NCBI GenBank assembly: GCA_004352715.1
Contig: SCFE01000066.1
Coordinates: forward strand, 120,072-184,071
Origin: Hofstenia miamia
Lineage: Eukaryota > Xenacoelomorpha > Acoela
Length of the DNA stretch: 64,000 nt
Direction of reading: 5' to 3'
Shown here: positions 12,031-24,884 of the stretch, in pieces
How positions within the stretch are numbered: the stretch's first letter is position 1
Layout of the letters: every line of letters starts with the position of its first letter
The notes under the pieces: model-generated
Database searches by the model: none
Told to the model about the DNA's origin: nothing
What the model saw: the letters and a program-made list of their open reading frames with translations, nothing else
Program-made: the position numbers and the translations under genes

Positions 12031-13230
12031 CTTTTATATACAAACGCATTGACATTAATTACTGTAATTGAACTTTGCATTCAAAAAATTCAATTGCAAC
12101 AAACGCATGATTATTTTAATCTCAGCGAGGCATTTTCACTAAAACTGCTGGGCCAATCCCGAGTGTTAATTTTTTATCCCTTTCCAGGACTCAGTCCCAT
12201 GATATTGTTTTACCACCTATTCATAATTTTTCAGAAAGTTTAGTTTCACGAAATCAAATTTGCTGATATATCAAGAATCCTTATTAATAGAAAAAACAAG
12301 AGACTACAGGTACACTCAAATGGCATTAAATTTTTCTAATTTGTATATTTAATATCTTAAAGTTTCTGGGATTTTTACAACATTGTTAATGCTCTTTGTA
12401 AAGCTTGATTACAACTATTCGTTACTAATCCATAGTGGACGTGGGTTGAGCATACCGTCGCATTTTGCGGATATACCCATAACTGCAGCTTTAAAAACTA
12501 TAACGGTGTGGGTTGGATAAATATTTCCAAAATTGTGATTAAGTTTGCGGGTATGATTTTACATGAATATTATTGAAATTATATTACCCAATTTTTAACA
12601 CTGTCCCATTTTACAATGCTACCTTAATTGATTGTATAAATAGAATCTTTTTAATAGATACTTTGCTATGATCTACTTTTTTACTAGGTTTTGGGTAAGT
12701 TTTTAATCACATTTCATTGTTGACAATTTGCTTGAATAATTTATGTCATGTTTTAAGCAGAAAAGTTGTTTTGAATATTCAAGCAATGTCTCCCTTAATC
12801 TAAGCGGTATTTATTGTGTAGATAAAATGTTCTCAATATATAGCAACCCCGTCTGCAAAGCAGTAGGCCTCATGGCCCTGTTAGAAATAGGAAAATTTCT
12901 GATAACACACATGGATTGCTTTGATCGCACTACATTTTGAGCTTCAGACACTTCCTTAATTTGTTAAATTTAGAACAATTCTAGGAACGGCACATTTGCA
13001 TCTCTTACCCCTGTCGGAAGGCAAGTCCTCATTATGTTATCGTTGATTATACCAACCATTTGTGGCATCCTACAAAGTTTTATCAATTCAACCACATCTT
13101 TGTTTAAATTGTAAACTCTTTGACACTCCTGTGTATTTTCTTCTGGATTTATCGAATGACATACTAGTGTATGTCAGTAATTATTTTTTGTTTCTTGTTA
13201 ATTTAATTTTTTGTTATATATTCAAGAAAA
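12031..13230. other. Intergenic, no gene seen
   Basis: AT-rich sequence separates the LINE fragment and the Tc1 element. Short open frames at 12049-12243 and 12743-12940 have no recognisable domain. Confidence 0.4.
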
Positions 13231-13232
13231 TA

Positions 13233-14560
13233 TAGTACTGGCCAAAAGTTTGGGAACACTTTCCAAATTTAGAAACTTTTGCATTTTACACTAAAAATCG
13301 CAATGTAAAACCGGAAAATAACACAATGTAGAAACGATATGATAACACCGTGTAGAAAGTAAACTCACTAATATTTTGTATGTAGGCCACTATTGGCCAT
13401 ACATGCAGGAATGCGATTTGACATTGACTCGACCAGCTTTCTACAATAATCATCAGTAATCTTTGTGCACCTTACCAGTTTAATTTGCGTCGAGTGATGT
13501 GCATTGGCTCTTCCTCCGACAGTTTTTGATGTGATGCCAGCAATTTTCTATGACGTTTGAGGTTTGGGGAGTTTCCCAACCAGTTCTCAAGCAGCCGAAA
13601 GTCTTGTGTTGCAATCCACTGTTTCACAACTTTGGCGCTGTGGCAAGGCGCAACATCTTGTTGTAGTATAGATGTTCAGCGAAGCTGCATAAACATCGGA
13701 ACTTTCTCCTGAATTATTTTGAGGTAGGCCTTGGCTGTGACTTTCTTGTTGTGAGGAACAAAATGCAGATCAGCACGCCCATTCGCAGTTATAGCATCCC
13801 AAATCATCACAGAAGGTGTTGAGTGGACAGTTTGTTGCGTTTAATGTGTGTTGAATCTTTGGTTTCTTAGTCGTTGAACGTGTGGCCAGTATGATGTAAA
13901 CTAGCAAATCTTGGATTCGTCACTAAACATTACTCAGGGGTATATTGTTGGTATTGCCTGCAGAAGCGTAACTGGTCCCAAATGTTCTTTGAAGACAATG
14001 GGGGTTTGGCTGCAAATTTGCATGATGGAAGATCAAAGGTAGTATTCAATCAACGCCTAATAGTGCGTGTTGATACATTCTGCACTAGCGCATCTAGTTT
14101 TGCTTTGACTTCAGAAGTTGAAGAGAATGGTGTATTGATGACGTAACGGTGAATGAGATGGTGAGTCTGAGGGGTTGTCACTTTTGGTTTTCCAGACCAC
14201 TTGCGAAAGGAAAAATTTTGCAGTTGCTGATAGCAAGTAACACTTCTGGATACCAAAGATATTGACACGCCCATTCTAACAGCTATAGCGCGATAATTTT
14301 ACCCCTCCTCGTACAAGATATGAATTTTAGCATGCTTTGTTGGCGAAATTTCACTACCACGGACCATATTTCAATCTATAATGATAGTGATTTTTCAGTG
14401 AAAATGTATTGTAAATCTAAAGTTGTGTTATTTGATTAGCTAAATGAATCTGTTGTAAATTCTAAAAAAAAATGGGAATTCCATGAATTTTACGAAGTTT
14501 CCAGGAAATGGCATAAAACACGCTTTAGACAGGTTACTGTTCCCAAACTTTTGGCCAGTA

Positions 14561-14563
<3 letters not shown>
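13233..14563 (-). mobile_element. Full-length Tc1/mariner element
   Basis: Both ends are preserved. The left end GTACTGGCCAAAAGTTTGGG (13235 on) is the reverse complement of the right end CCCAAACTTTTGGCCAGTAC, and each end abuts a TA dinucleotide (13231-13232 and 14564-14565), the Tc1/mariner target duplication. At about 1.33 kb the unit has the normal size of the superfamily. The right flank is a (TA)n microsatellite that continues into an assembly gap, so insertion was into TA-rich DNA. The single transposase gene inside is inactive. Confidence 0.9.
13368..14367 (-). pseudogene. Tc1-type transposase, inactivated
   Basis: The minus-strand reading starts at an ATG at 14367. Its N-terminal helix-turn-helix pair includes GKPKVTTPQTHHLIHRYV and VSTRTIRR (14050-14274). 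The catalytic half follows: a TTTAGTGACGAATC stretch encoding FSDES (first Asp), then IWDAITANGRADLHFV, then LQQDVAPCHSAKVVKQWI with the second Asp, then a degraded END/ENCWHHIK-like block for the third acidic residue. Several stops and frameshifts break the gene, for example TAA after YEEG and TGA after TRTIRR. Domain order and spacing match Tc1 transposases of about 340 aa. Confidence 0.87.
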
Positions 14564-14594
<31 letters not shown>

Positions 14595-14811
14595 NNNNNN
14601 NNNNNNNNNNNNNNNNNNNNNNNNNNNNNNNNNNNNNNNNNNNNNNNNNNNNNNNNNNNNNNNNNNNNNNNNNNNNNNNNNNNNNNNNNNNNNNNNNNNN
14701 NNNNNNNNNNNNNNNNNNNNNNNNNNNNNNNNNNNNNNNNNNNNNNNNNNNNNNNNNNNNNNNNNNNNNNNNNNNNNNNNNNNNNNNNNNNNNNNNNTAT
14801 ATATATATAGA
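14564..14811. repeat. (TA)n microsatellite with assembly gap
   Basis: TA repeats are visible at 14564-14594 and 14798-14810, on both sides of 203 undetermined bases (14595-14797). Confidence 0.95.
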
Positions 14812-15415
14812 CATCGGCAGTAATGAAAAGGTAATTTATCTTATTTCGTGATTTATCTTATCCAGTTTTTGAATCGATGTCTGTCATGCTGATTGACGTC
14901 ACTTGCAAACATTATTTTGTTCTGTCGTGAGCAGGTGTTGTTACGTGTTATTTATTATTTTCTGTTATAAATAAGGCCTGATTATCCGCGATTGGCTAAT
15001 AAAACTTTTACTTAGTTAAACGTTTGTCTTTGTCATCCCGTTATAATCCCAGATGATTATGAATAGCTAAATCCGACTGGGAAAGGGGGGTCGTACAAAA
15101 GGCGTTTCCTTGTAGGTGTTCTCAGGGTTCTCTCCCGGCTGTACGACACCGTTGCTTTCCAAGGTTTAGCTAATGCGGTTCGAATTTCTTAAGTAAGTTT
15201 TGATGACTGATTGCTTGTCTCACTTCGGCAGTCATTGCCACGTAATCCCCATTTCCTCCGCTCTCAGTTACGTGCTTTCATAACTAGCCACTATGTATTG
15301 TCGATCACTGGTATTTATTACATTGCTTCACTGAAAGTGTGCACACTATTTTCTCACGCTAATTGTCTTAGTGCTTACGGTTTATGCTATAATTATGCTA
15401 ACCTTAATGATGCTA

Positions 15416-15451
<36 letters not shown>

Positions 15452-15996
15452 CTTATGTAAAAAAATTTAGCGCCCGTTGGCCCGAAATTACTATGTACTT
15501 AAAGTCCACGAATCGTCCAGTCCGTTTCAGTGGCGAAAACTTAATACTTTTATAAATGGTTCAACTGATGCACATTAGCAAAATTTTGGTGTAATCGAAG
15601 CTATTCTAAAAAATATAAAAAATATAACTGAAAAAAATGGGGAACGTTTTGGTTTATTGGCCATACTGCTAAATCTAGATGCTCTTTGAACCTAATTTTT
15701 TATTTTCAATATATCCTATGATTTTCAGTTTGATATTGGGAGTTCTTCCTCGTAAAAATGGGGTCCAGCTCCGGCCATTCCAAAAATACCAGTGTCAGTC
15801 GGAATGTGTGCAGTTTTATACCAGTTTTTTTCTCGAGAACAGAGTACATGCTTTAATCATTTATAGTATAATTATTTGAAAATAGCTAGCGTAAAGCCCT
15901 GCACTTCGTTCATAATTTGTTTTAGTGACCTTGATATATAGGAAGATTTTTATACTTATCGTCTGTATGTTTGGCGGGGTATACTTAGCGCCTGCG

Positions 15997-16035
<39 letters not shown>

Positions 16036-16072
16036 CTGTTCAATATTTGAAAATGGTTTTGTGTTTGATTTT
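14812..16072. other. Intergenic with TA/TG microsatellites
   Basis: (TA)n occurs at 15418-15446 and a (TA)n(TG)n compound repeat at 15997-16035. A moderately GC-rich patch at 14930-15200 contains ATTGGCTAATAAAAC and TACGACACCG and looks like a repeat fragment, but no paired end is visible in the window. No gene is recognised. Confidence 0.45.
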
Positions 16073-16089
16073 AGCCAAATACACAGCAA

Positions 16090-16812
16090 ATGTGTTTTCT
16101 TATAATGTGTATAGCATTAGTTATTCCAATAATGCTAGCATGGTTTCATATTCAGCCATATCTACAATACTTTGGTTTGCTATATATTCAAAAGGAAATC
16201 AATCAGCTGGTCCACAAAAGAAAAATCCGTACATTTATGGATTTTAGTACTCTTCCACTGAATTCAGATAAAGAACGTAACATATTGGAACTTGGTATAG
16301 GGGCTGGAGCTAATCTTGATTTCTATCCATCTGATCAGAGTTTTTCACTGATTGGATCAGATATTCACCGAATCGGTGAAGATGCCATTAGAAAGAAGTG
16401 TATTGAAAAAAGAATTAAGTTACACTCATTTCTTCAACTTAATGCAGACGATCTTCGTGCCTTAAAATCAGAGTCAGTGTCAGGTGTAGTTGCAACACTT
16501 ATTATGTGTTCTGTTCCAAATGTAGACAAAGCTCTTTCTGAGATAAAGCGTATTTTGGTTCCAGGAGGGCAGTATTATTTTTTCGACCATGTGAAGGAAG
16601 AGGATAGCATTTTCAGAAATTTTTTACAAATGTTGCTTCATCCCTTACTAAGGGTTTTATTCTTTTGCAATAATCGACGAAAAATTCAACTTCATATTTT
16701 AAATGCTGGATTTTCGCATGTAGATGTTGAAAGTTTCCTCATTTCTGATAAAATTTTGTATTCTCCCATAGCATCACATATCATAGGAACGGCTACAAAG
16801 TCATCAATTTAG
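16090..16812 (+). CDS. METTL7-like: METTL7-like membrane-anchored methyltransferase, copy 2
   Basis: This is a 240-aa intronless reading frame. A hydrophobic N-terminal anchor (about residues 3-19) leads into IQPYLQYF, as in copies 3 and 4. SAM-binding motif I LELGIGAGANLDFYP lies at residues 66-80, then SDIH (acidic loop), LNADDLRALKSESVSGVV, the CSVPNVDKALSEIKRILVPGG block, FFDHVKEE, and SHIIGTATK near the C-terminus. The first residues (MCFLIMCIALVIP) differ from the LYYLAIGAAS-type start of copies 3 and 4 and are a few residues shorter. An in-frame TAG at 16072-16074 overlaps a T-rich AG acceptor and excludes a longer N-terminus within this exon. The segment LPLNSDKERNILELGIGAG is identical to copy 3, its nearest relative here, 2.3 kb downstream. 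Confidence 0.87.
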   Translation: MCFLIMCIALVIPIMLAWFHIQPYLQYFGLLYIQKEINQLVHKRKIRTFMDFSTLPLNSDKERNILELGIGAGANLDFYPSDQSFSLIGSDIHRIGEDAIRKKCIEKRIKLHSFLQLNADDLRALKSESVSGVVATLIMCSVPNVDKALSEIKRILVPGGQYYFFDHVKEEDSIFRNFLQMLLHPLLRVLFFCNNRRKIQLHILNAGFSHVDVESFLISDKILYSPIASHIIGTATKSSI

Positions 16813-17650
16813 TGCAGTCATTATTTTTGAGTCCTAGACTTTTGTATTCTAAGTTTAGTAAATATTTTTTAATAGTTTTTTCATATCATATATATATGAA
16901 AGAGCAAAGAGCGTTATGTTTAGGTTTCCGGGTTTAAGACCATCTGCGAATACGTTTCTATTTGTTACTGTTTTCAAATTCTGGTTTTAGAGCCAGGTTT
17001 TAGAGGTAGCGTAACTAACAGTCGTAATAAGTTAAATTCTAGAAAATTCAGACCGCTATTATAAATTTATGTTTAAGAAACACTTCCATTTTTTATTATT
17101 TTTTGAAGAATGGTAACACTGCTCCCACTAATTTTTCACCTGATTAATTTCAGCAAATTGAAATTCTGTTCATGCAAAAAATTTCAGAATAGGAGGAATA
17201 GTTTTAAAATTATTGTTAGTACTAAATTTGGTGATTGTTTCAAACCCACAGTTGTATGGTTTGCGTACATTCTATAACAAATACAATTTAATTAGTGATC
17301 GTTTACAATACATTATCAGAGTTATATCATTTGTACTAGAAAATACTTTCAATTTTAAGGCATTTTGATCCAGATGAATTTTTCTGTTGTCATTTTATTG
17401 GGGATGGGAAAAAATTTAGACCCACTGTGTGAATCTTACTTTCACAGTAGGGACAGTGATGTCCCTTTGGCTGCTCGCAATTCGCAGTTATACAAAACCC
17501 TTCATTGAAACTACAATTTAATAGAAATATATAGATACAATATTGAAAAACGGATTTTTTGTTAGCCTAGCTACAAGAAGCCTAAACATTAAGTTTTTAT
17601 CTGCACTCCTGAAAATGAAACAATAGTTTGGATTGCTTCTCCCTATGTAA

Positions 17651-17709
<59 letters not shown>

Positions 17710-19150
17710 AAATCAATTTGTGATTGGGGTTTCAGAATTGTGCAAAGAAATAATTCATACAAGATTTAGCATAAATATTGCCGTTTACTATTGAATGTAT
17801 GCAAATGAAAGTATTTCACAATCCATGAATATTTACACAAGAAAGTTATGCGCAAACAGATGCGGTTACACGAAATGTGGCGGGCAATGTAATTATTTCC
17901 CAAATGATTCTATTTGTTGCCAGAGTCGTTGTACTAATTGAACTATTGGGGTGTGTAGTTATGAAATTATATATAATAAATGCCAATGTGGAGTGGTAAT
18001 CAATTCATACGTGATTTCTTACTATTTTTTAATAGGAGCTTTTTCAGTTTATCAGTGATTAGCTGATGATTGCAAGTTGGATATTGATCAGTGATTTACA
18101 GCTCGTACTTCAACTTTTTCAATTGATCCATTTGCAGCTTATGAAGATGTTCGAAATCATAAATTTCAGGTGACAGAATCAGTTGATTACATTGCAAGAA
18201 TTTCTCATATAGTCGGAAAAATGTAATGGATTCGTAATTATCACGTTGAAGTGGACGACATCAGGTGAGCGCTGTATGTACTAATGCGAATTTATTCAGT
18301 AGCATTTGGATACGTTTCAAAACTATTTCATACATCAGTTGGTGAGGAAACGCAATGTGGTGGAACTAAAGATATTAAAATATTAGCAGAAACATGAGTT
18401 GCAAATTTCTAATATATACACGAGTATGAAACGTTGATTCGTTGTGGTGAAGTTTCGAATTTTTCATTCCGCTCAATCGTCACTACATATTACAGCCGAT
18501 GAAATTCAACTACAGGGCACAACAGAGTTACCAGTAAAAGGCATTTGCTAGATAAAGATTGGAATTTTGAAAAGCATTATGGTAATACTTTATTTAAGGA
18601 AATGATACAGATTTTTTCTTTCTTCTCAATTTTGACTATTAAATTTTATGCAGAAAACACTTCATTTTAATGTATATAATACATTTATATCAACTTCATT
18701 ATAATTCAATATGAAATATTAATATACTTGTACTTTTTGGAATCAGTTCACAATATAGTTCTTGAAAAGTTTTTACACTATTTAGTGAAGAAAGTGCTTT
18801 ATGATTATGCAATCCGTATATTTTGTAGACAATAGTTTTGTAGTAATTTTTTAAAATCTTTTTCACTATTTGCGAATTGATTTCAGTCACTATTATATGA
18901 ATCATTATTATCTTTGCTTCTAGTGCTAGCATTAATTTTCTGTTTGGGTAAAATGTTTTCCAATTGTTTTCATTGGATATTCTATAGGACATACTATCTT
19001 ATATGCACTTTTTGTATATGTGTACGGTTGTGTAAATGATTCGTCATCGTATATTTTCTGGGGTCATTAAAGATCATATATCTGTATTTTATATTGAGAT
19101 TAATTATTGTTTTATACCTTAAAAATTTAAGTATGATTGTATATTCATTT
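16813..19150. other. Intergenic between methyltransferase copies 2 and 3
   Basis: Contains a (TA)n microsatellite at 17649-17706. A short open stretch at 18095-18226 (+) encodes a well-mixed peptide (VTESVDYIARISHIVGKM) that may be a coding relic, but I recognise no family. The rest is AT-rich noncoding DNA. Confidence 0.4.
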
Positions 19151-19166
19151 AGACATCTTATTTATA

Positions 19167-19898
19167 ATGCCAACCACAGATGGATTATATTATCTTGCTA
19201 TTGGTGCTGCATCTGTTACTGGATTGGTACTAATATGGCCTCGAATTCAACCTTATTTTGAATACATTAGTTTAAGACTTATTCAAAAACGCTACAATGT
19301 CTTAATTGACAAAAGAAAAACCATTTTATTTAATACTTTTAAAGAGCTTCCATTGAATTCAGACAAAGAACGTAACATATTGGAACTTGGCATTGGCGCT
19401 GGAGCTAATCTTGACTTCTATCCATCTGATGAGGATTTTTCGTTAATTGGTTCAGACCTTCACGCTTATGGGGAAAATGTCATCAAAAAGAAGTGCAATG
19501 AGAATGGAATCAAGTTTCATTCTTACGTAAAACTTAATGCAGAAGATTTGCATGCTTTAAAATCAGAATCAGTGTCGGGGGTAGTTGCAACACTTATTAT
19601 GTGTTCTGTTCCAAATATAGATAAGGCTCTTTCCGAAATCAAACGTGTTTTGGTGCCTGGAGGGAAGTATTACTTTATCGACCATGTGAGAGAAGAAGAG
19701 AGCAATTTTAGAAATGCTTTGCAAATTTTAGTCCATCCTGTTCAAAGAATTTTAGGCTTCTGTAATAATCGACGAAGAATTCACAACAATATTCAGAACG
19801 CTGGGTTCTCTCGTGTGGATCTTGAGCGATTTATTTTATCTAATAATATATTGTTTGCACCTATGGCAGCCCATATAATGGGAACGGCTACCAAATGA
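19167..19898 (+). CDS. METTL7-like: METTL7-like membrane-anchored methyltransferase, copy 3
   Basis: 243 aa from the ATG at 19167. An open frame extends 30 bases upstream without an ATG and crosses a likely AG acceptor at 19151-19152, so 19167 is the start. The N-terminal hydrophobic segment GLYYLAIGAASVTGLVLIW (residues 6-24) should anchor the protein in the ER or lipid-droplet membrane. Motif I lies at residues 71-82 (ILELGIGAGANL), the acidic loop has Asp97 in GSDLH, then AEDLHALKSESVSGVVATL, CSVPNIDKALSEIKRVLVPG, IDHVREEE and CNNRRRIHNNIQNAGFSRV, ending AAHIMGTATK. All elements of the family are present, so it is probably functional. It is closest to copies 2 and 4. Confidence 0.9.
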   Translation: MPTTDGLYYLAIGAASVTGLVLIWPRIQPYFEYISLRLIQKRYNVLIDKRKTILFNTFKELPLNSDKERNILELGIGAGANLDFYPSDEDFSLIGSDLHAYGENVIKKKCNENGIKFHSYVKLNAEDLHALKSESVSGVVATLIMCSVPNIDKALSEIKRVLVPGGKYYFIDHVREEESNFRNALQILVHPVQRILGFCNNRRRIHNNIQNAGFSRVDLERFILSNNILFAPMAAHIMGTATK

Positions 19899-22800
19899 AG
19901 AATTTTAGGAAATAATTATTTTTATTACCGATCATTTTTTAATTACTGAATGTAAACGATTTTTTCTTTCATTTGTAGGAAAGAAATTCCTTTTTAATTG
20001 TAAAATATATTTCCAAGTATATTGATGTTGTAAATTTGTTTGTATTACATATAATTACCTTAATATTCATCTGCATTTAATTAGTAATGAAAATCGTATG
20101 TTTGGAGTTATTGTGTACTTTGCGGATATAATTGAGTTTCAGGTGCTTTCAATTTCCGTTTATCATTTCTACAATGCGCTATTGAATAATATACTAACAA
20201 AATCCCTCTATATATAAATATTTCACGAATGAGTTACCATCCATATTTTGGAATAAATTTTTTACAATACATTCGGTTCGTTTCAATGATTAATTATTAT
20301 ATACAAAAAATTTCTAATTACCATAAATTGTAAGAAAAAATTCAATATAGGTGATCTTTTTTTTCAATACAAGCAGCCATTTGAAACAAGCGGTTGCCTG
20401 GCGATAAGACAATGATGTTCGAAAAAATCCTGTTTTGAGAATGGCTAATGCTAAAAAATAGTTTAAGTCTGTCGGCCCACTCTTGCTTTTCCCCATGCGA
20501 GGGGGAAGAAAGAACTAACTGTGTTTGTGTACAAGACATGTTCATGTCAAGCGATCACTTTTTTATTAAATCTAATTGATTTTGCTTTGAATTACCGTTT
20601 TAGCGCAAATAACCCTAACAAAATTTTTTCGTGTTTCTCATGATATTTCAATGTATCTACACCTTTTAGCGGTCAATTTAAAAACATAACGCATTCAAAT
20701 TAAAACATTATTCATTCAATTCATTATAGAAGAAGAAGAAATATCTATATTCAGAAATTGTTTGAGCAATAAAGAATATTGATAACAATTCTGAAAACGT
20801 CAAGAAAACAAATACAAACAAAATAAATAGAGCCATCATGTTTATCCTTAGGAAATTGAAATTTAAACAGGAAACCCACAGTTATTACTCAGGAAAAACA
20901 GTAGTATCATATGTTAGCTATATATTCTAAATTTAGAAATTCGAATTTATTCCTAGAAGTCTTTCTACTGTTAATATAGTAATAAGCTTTTGGAACAAAA
21001 TTGTTAAGCAACTCTAAAGTATTTGGCCGCCAAACTAAAACATAATCCGCATATCGCAATAGACGTATCAACAAGCACAGTACAACGACATTTTGATGGA
21101 GGCAACTTTACCTAAAAAAATATGGCCATGTGAAAAGGATTTGCTGAATCCATTTTAAGGCTTAAATCAGAGCACAAAATTATTTATTTACCAGGATGAA
21201 AGTAATTTAAGTGCTTCGCGAAAGCCCTTAGGGAGTGTCGATTTGAGACCAATGCTGCACAAGTATACTGCCAAATTCCAAAGGCCGAAATTTACAGTGC
21301 ATCTTAATCACACATTGAAATTTCTGGTCCTCTCTCAAATCGGAACCAAGAAGCCTAATGAAGTTAGGCAAGCCCAAATATTAAAAGTTCCACAAACCGA
21401 TTTGACTATTATGAATCAAGTGAAAGGTATTTGTAAAGATTTTAACATTCGTTTTTTCAGCATGTACAGATACAATACTCAAGATTTATGACTGACGATG
21501 CTTTACTGTATGGAAAATATTGTATTAGTTTATAGTTTTGTTTCTTAGTTTCATTTTTTAATAAAGTCATTGTTTTATATTTATTATAAATTGAACGACT
21601 TATGTTTTAATTTGAATGTGTTATGTTTATTTTGGAATGCAGTAATTTTTAGTTTGAATGCGTTAGTTATTAAATTGAACTACTTTTTAGTATTTTTTGA
21701 ACAAGCCTTGATTGCGCAGCGAATAATGTTCCGATTGACTGCGGACTAGTTTTATTTCCTTCTGCATTATTATTTACATGGCTTTCAATGCATTTTAAAT
21801 ATGACCTAGTTTTATATTTTTTGATTAAATTCTTAGGAATCATTGGTAAAGACGGAAAGGTTTGAATAATTTATTAAATTGTTTCGAACTAATTCGAGTT
21901 ATAAATCCTTTCAAAATCATGTCCTAGATGTGAAATATTACTTTGCAGAGAATAAATCCGATCTGAACATCATTCGCTGCATTTAGGCCATTACCGACAA
22001 AAAATTAGTAGTATGATATTGAAAAAATTTTGATTACTCAGCGAATCATATTCAAACCGACTTCCTACCAGGTTTATTCGCTTTTAAACTAAATTTTACA
22101 TCTATAATATGTCTTTTTCAATGTATTTTAACCAAAATTTTGCTAAGATACGCCGTGAAAAATTGTTACTTCAAAAACCATTCTAAACGCGGGAAAGTAT
22201 TCAAATATGTTATTGATTATAAATACGAAGATATACTAATATTTAAAGAAAAATTACAATTAAATAATCAGTAGCGCATAATAAATGCTCAGTTCTTAAT
22301 AAGCCCCTCTATACTATTTAGAAATAGTTGTAATTAGTGCCACTATAATATATTTCGAAAAATTTGAAGCTGTATTTCTCCAATTCTAAAAGACCCAGAT
22401 GTTGGGTAAAGTAATTTGCAATCAATCTCAGATCTTCAACCCATTTCATTGGAAGCTGACCAAATAGTAGCCTGACATCACTGATTAACAGGGGTTTTGA
22501 AATTTACCTGCGTTATAATATGTCGTTTTAACGAGCTTAATTAAACGTAATAAGAACATGCAGATATATTTCGACTTACAAGGTCATCTTCATTTTTTTT
22601 ACAATTTTCTCTAAATTTTCTAGATTTTACAGTTATAATTATTCTCTAATTTTTAAAAAATGGCAGTGAGAAAAATTTATTTCTAAACAGGTATATAAGC
22701 ATATGGAATGCCAACTATGCTGCTGTCAAAAAAATTACACAGATATCTAAGGCTTCATAACTCATTAGTAACTCATGGAAGTGGGAGAAACCTAAAACAA

Positions 22801-23419
22801 TGGTTGGCATGCTAATTTCGTACCCGCCCGTACAAAATATGTCAACTAACAATAATAAATTTATTAAAAATTGAAGGTTTTATCACAGTTACAGTAGGCC
22901 AATATTCTGCTTCAGAATTCTTATCAATGTTTCCTCAATTATCCAGAATAATCCCATACAACAAATTTTTAAATTAAACTGATTGAAAATAGAGCGGGCG
23001 ACCCTGCATAATTTCTGGATTTCACATCGTATGTCTATGAACATTCAAATTTAATTTCTGCAAAATCTCATGATCAGATGTTGAAACGTGAATGCCAAAA
23101 AGCCTTCAAGAACTCTTGTTACCATAAGATTTAGGTTAGTAAAGCATTCACATGTCCAATTTAATTTGCCTCTATTCCAAAATAGTCTGTCCCACATTAA
23201 GGAGAGCAAATTCAATCTTTGGCATTCAATTGAAACATTAATTTTCACTGCTAGTTTGCTCATGAGATACTGATATGGTTCTCTTCAAATGAATGCTACC
23301 TTCTAGTATATTATGCAGTTTAATTAGATTTTAGTAATGCCTGCTGCAAACGTCATGCTCGCCGATCTCCAAAATTTCTTAGTTTTTTATTTTCATTTGT
23401 TTTTGGTGCTCTCAAGTCA
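19899..23419. other. Intergenic, possible transposase scraps
   Basis: No intact gene is seen. Around 21170-21330 (+) a broken reading with YQDESN, then KFTVHLNHTLKFLVLSQIG resembles the DES...MVWG spacing of Tc1-like transposases, but it is too degraded to call. A moderately complex stretch at 20360-20545 keeps two short minus-strand frames open and may be a repeat fragment. Confidence 0.3.
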
Positions 23420-24870
23420 TTATTTCCCTACTGCGTCAAACCGTTTCCTCCCTGTCAAGTTCATCCTCATCTTCCAATGACACACCTTCAAATGTTAACT
23501 CGTCATTGACAGAATCCCCCATCCATTCATCTTTGTGATATTGTCTTTAACGCTCATGACATTTCTCTCATACTTAAGTCTTACAAGGTGTCTGGTCCTG
23601 ATGGCCCCCCCCCCACTTGTAATTCATTAAAGTTCATCCAAATTTAAATTTATTCACAGCATCTGTGCACCTCTTCTCAGCAAGGAAACCTTCCAGGTCG
23701 TTCTAAAATCACCAACTTGCTCACTCTGATCAAAAAACTGCTATTTTTACTCTGATCATAATGATCCTGGTTATATTAACTTTCATGACATTTCTAAGGC
23801 TTTTAATGAGCTCTCTCATTCTATTCTTCTTGACAAGTTACACTTATTTGGCTTTTGCCAGTATTATCTAGCCAACAGTCGTCAAAATTCCTCTAACCCT
23901 ACCTCTACTCTTGTAGAGAGTGGTGCTCCTCAAAATTCTGTGTTTGCTTTTCTTTTCGTCATTGTAAGCTTGTTCTGCTTCCAATATATCATCTGATCTT
24001 GAGCTGTTGTTTATTTTGTCTTTTGTCAATCATCTTTACCTCTTAGACCTACCAAGACATGAGACATCTCCTTTTCAGTGTCTCCCCCAATGGATATACC
24101 TTTCCCAGTAAAATTTTCTGCTCATCATACTAATTTTGGAGTTCAACTTGCTGCCAACTTAAATTGGACTGGACATGTTTCCTTGCATTTCCGCAAAGCC
24201 AGTTCCATTCTTTTTGCCCTTTTTCGTAATGTTCCCCTTAATACCTCATCTGCTATGAGGCTCTCGATGTTCAAGTCCATTCCTTTTGCTATTTTCTCTA
24301 TGCTTCTCTCTGTCATTGACCGTATCGTGCTTTATTCTATTCAATGGAACTTTCCAGGAATATGTTTTAAAATGGATTTCTCCAATACCATTTAAAAGAA
24401 GCTCTGTTCAAACTCTCCACTCTCCCAATGTCACTTCTTTTTCATGCCTGTGATTTCCTCTTGTTCAATCGTTTACTAATTCGGAATCTTGTCCTTGATC
24501 CATTCGATTTTATAACATTCTCGAATTCCCACTCTACTTGCTCTGATGGTGTTGTCACATTCTCTGCTTATTTTCTCAAGCAACATTGCACCCTTTACTT
24601 TCGCTTTTAATCATGATGTCTTTTGGCTAATTTCTTCCTGAATCTCAAATATCCAGTTGCTAGTGATTTTTTTTCTTCCCCTTGAGCTTCAAGAAATTGC
24701 TGCTGTCTTTCCTTTTCACTGATCCATTTTCTCGCTTTGCTTACTCAATCATCTACTCCTACTTCATCTCCTGTGATTCTCCTTATTGGTGAAAAACTTG
24801 ATTTTTATTCTTTGTATTGTTTGCCTTTGTTGGATTGATAACGTCTTTTATTATTATTATGATTATTATA
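23420..24870 (+). mobile_element. Decayed non-LTR (LINE) retrotransposon, copy 2
   Basis: This is the plus-strand copy of the family at 10640-12030. It keeps slightly more 5' sequence: a VSGPDG motif (about 23585), common upstream of the palm in non-LTR reverse transcriptases, then GNLPGRS, HDISKAFNELSHSILLDKLH, and SGAPQNSVFAFLF. The clear post-RT region is FPVKFSAHHTNFGVQLAANL at 24078-24395, then LLFNRLLIRNLVLDPFDFI. The YVDD block is lost. It ends in an (ATT)n-rich tail at about 24848-24885. Multiple frameshifts and stops show that it is inactive. Confidence 0.83.
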
Positions 24871-24884
24871 ATTATTATTCTTAT

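Noticed and set aside
14930-15200. Possible solo LTR (GC-richer patch with ATTGGCTAATAAAAC)
   Set aside because: No TG...CA boundary, target duplication or second copy could be shown in the window.
14440-15447. Open frames rich in alternating Ile-Tyr
   Set aside because: These are translations of (TA)n microsatellites, not proteins. The same applies at 25111-25494, 51579-51797 and 15861-16043.
21060-21490. Possible second Tc1-like transposase relic
   Set aside because: Only a faint DES...HTLKFLVLSQ spacing is visible. There are too many stops and no terminal repeats.
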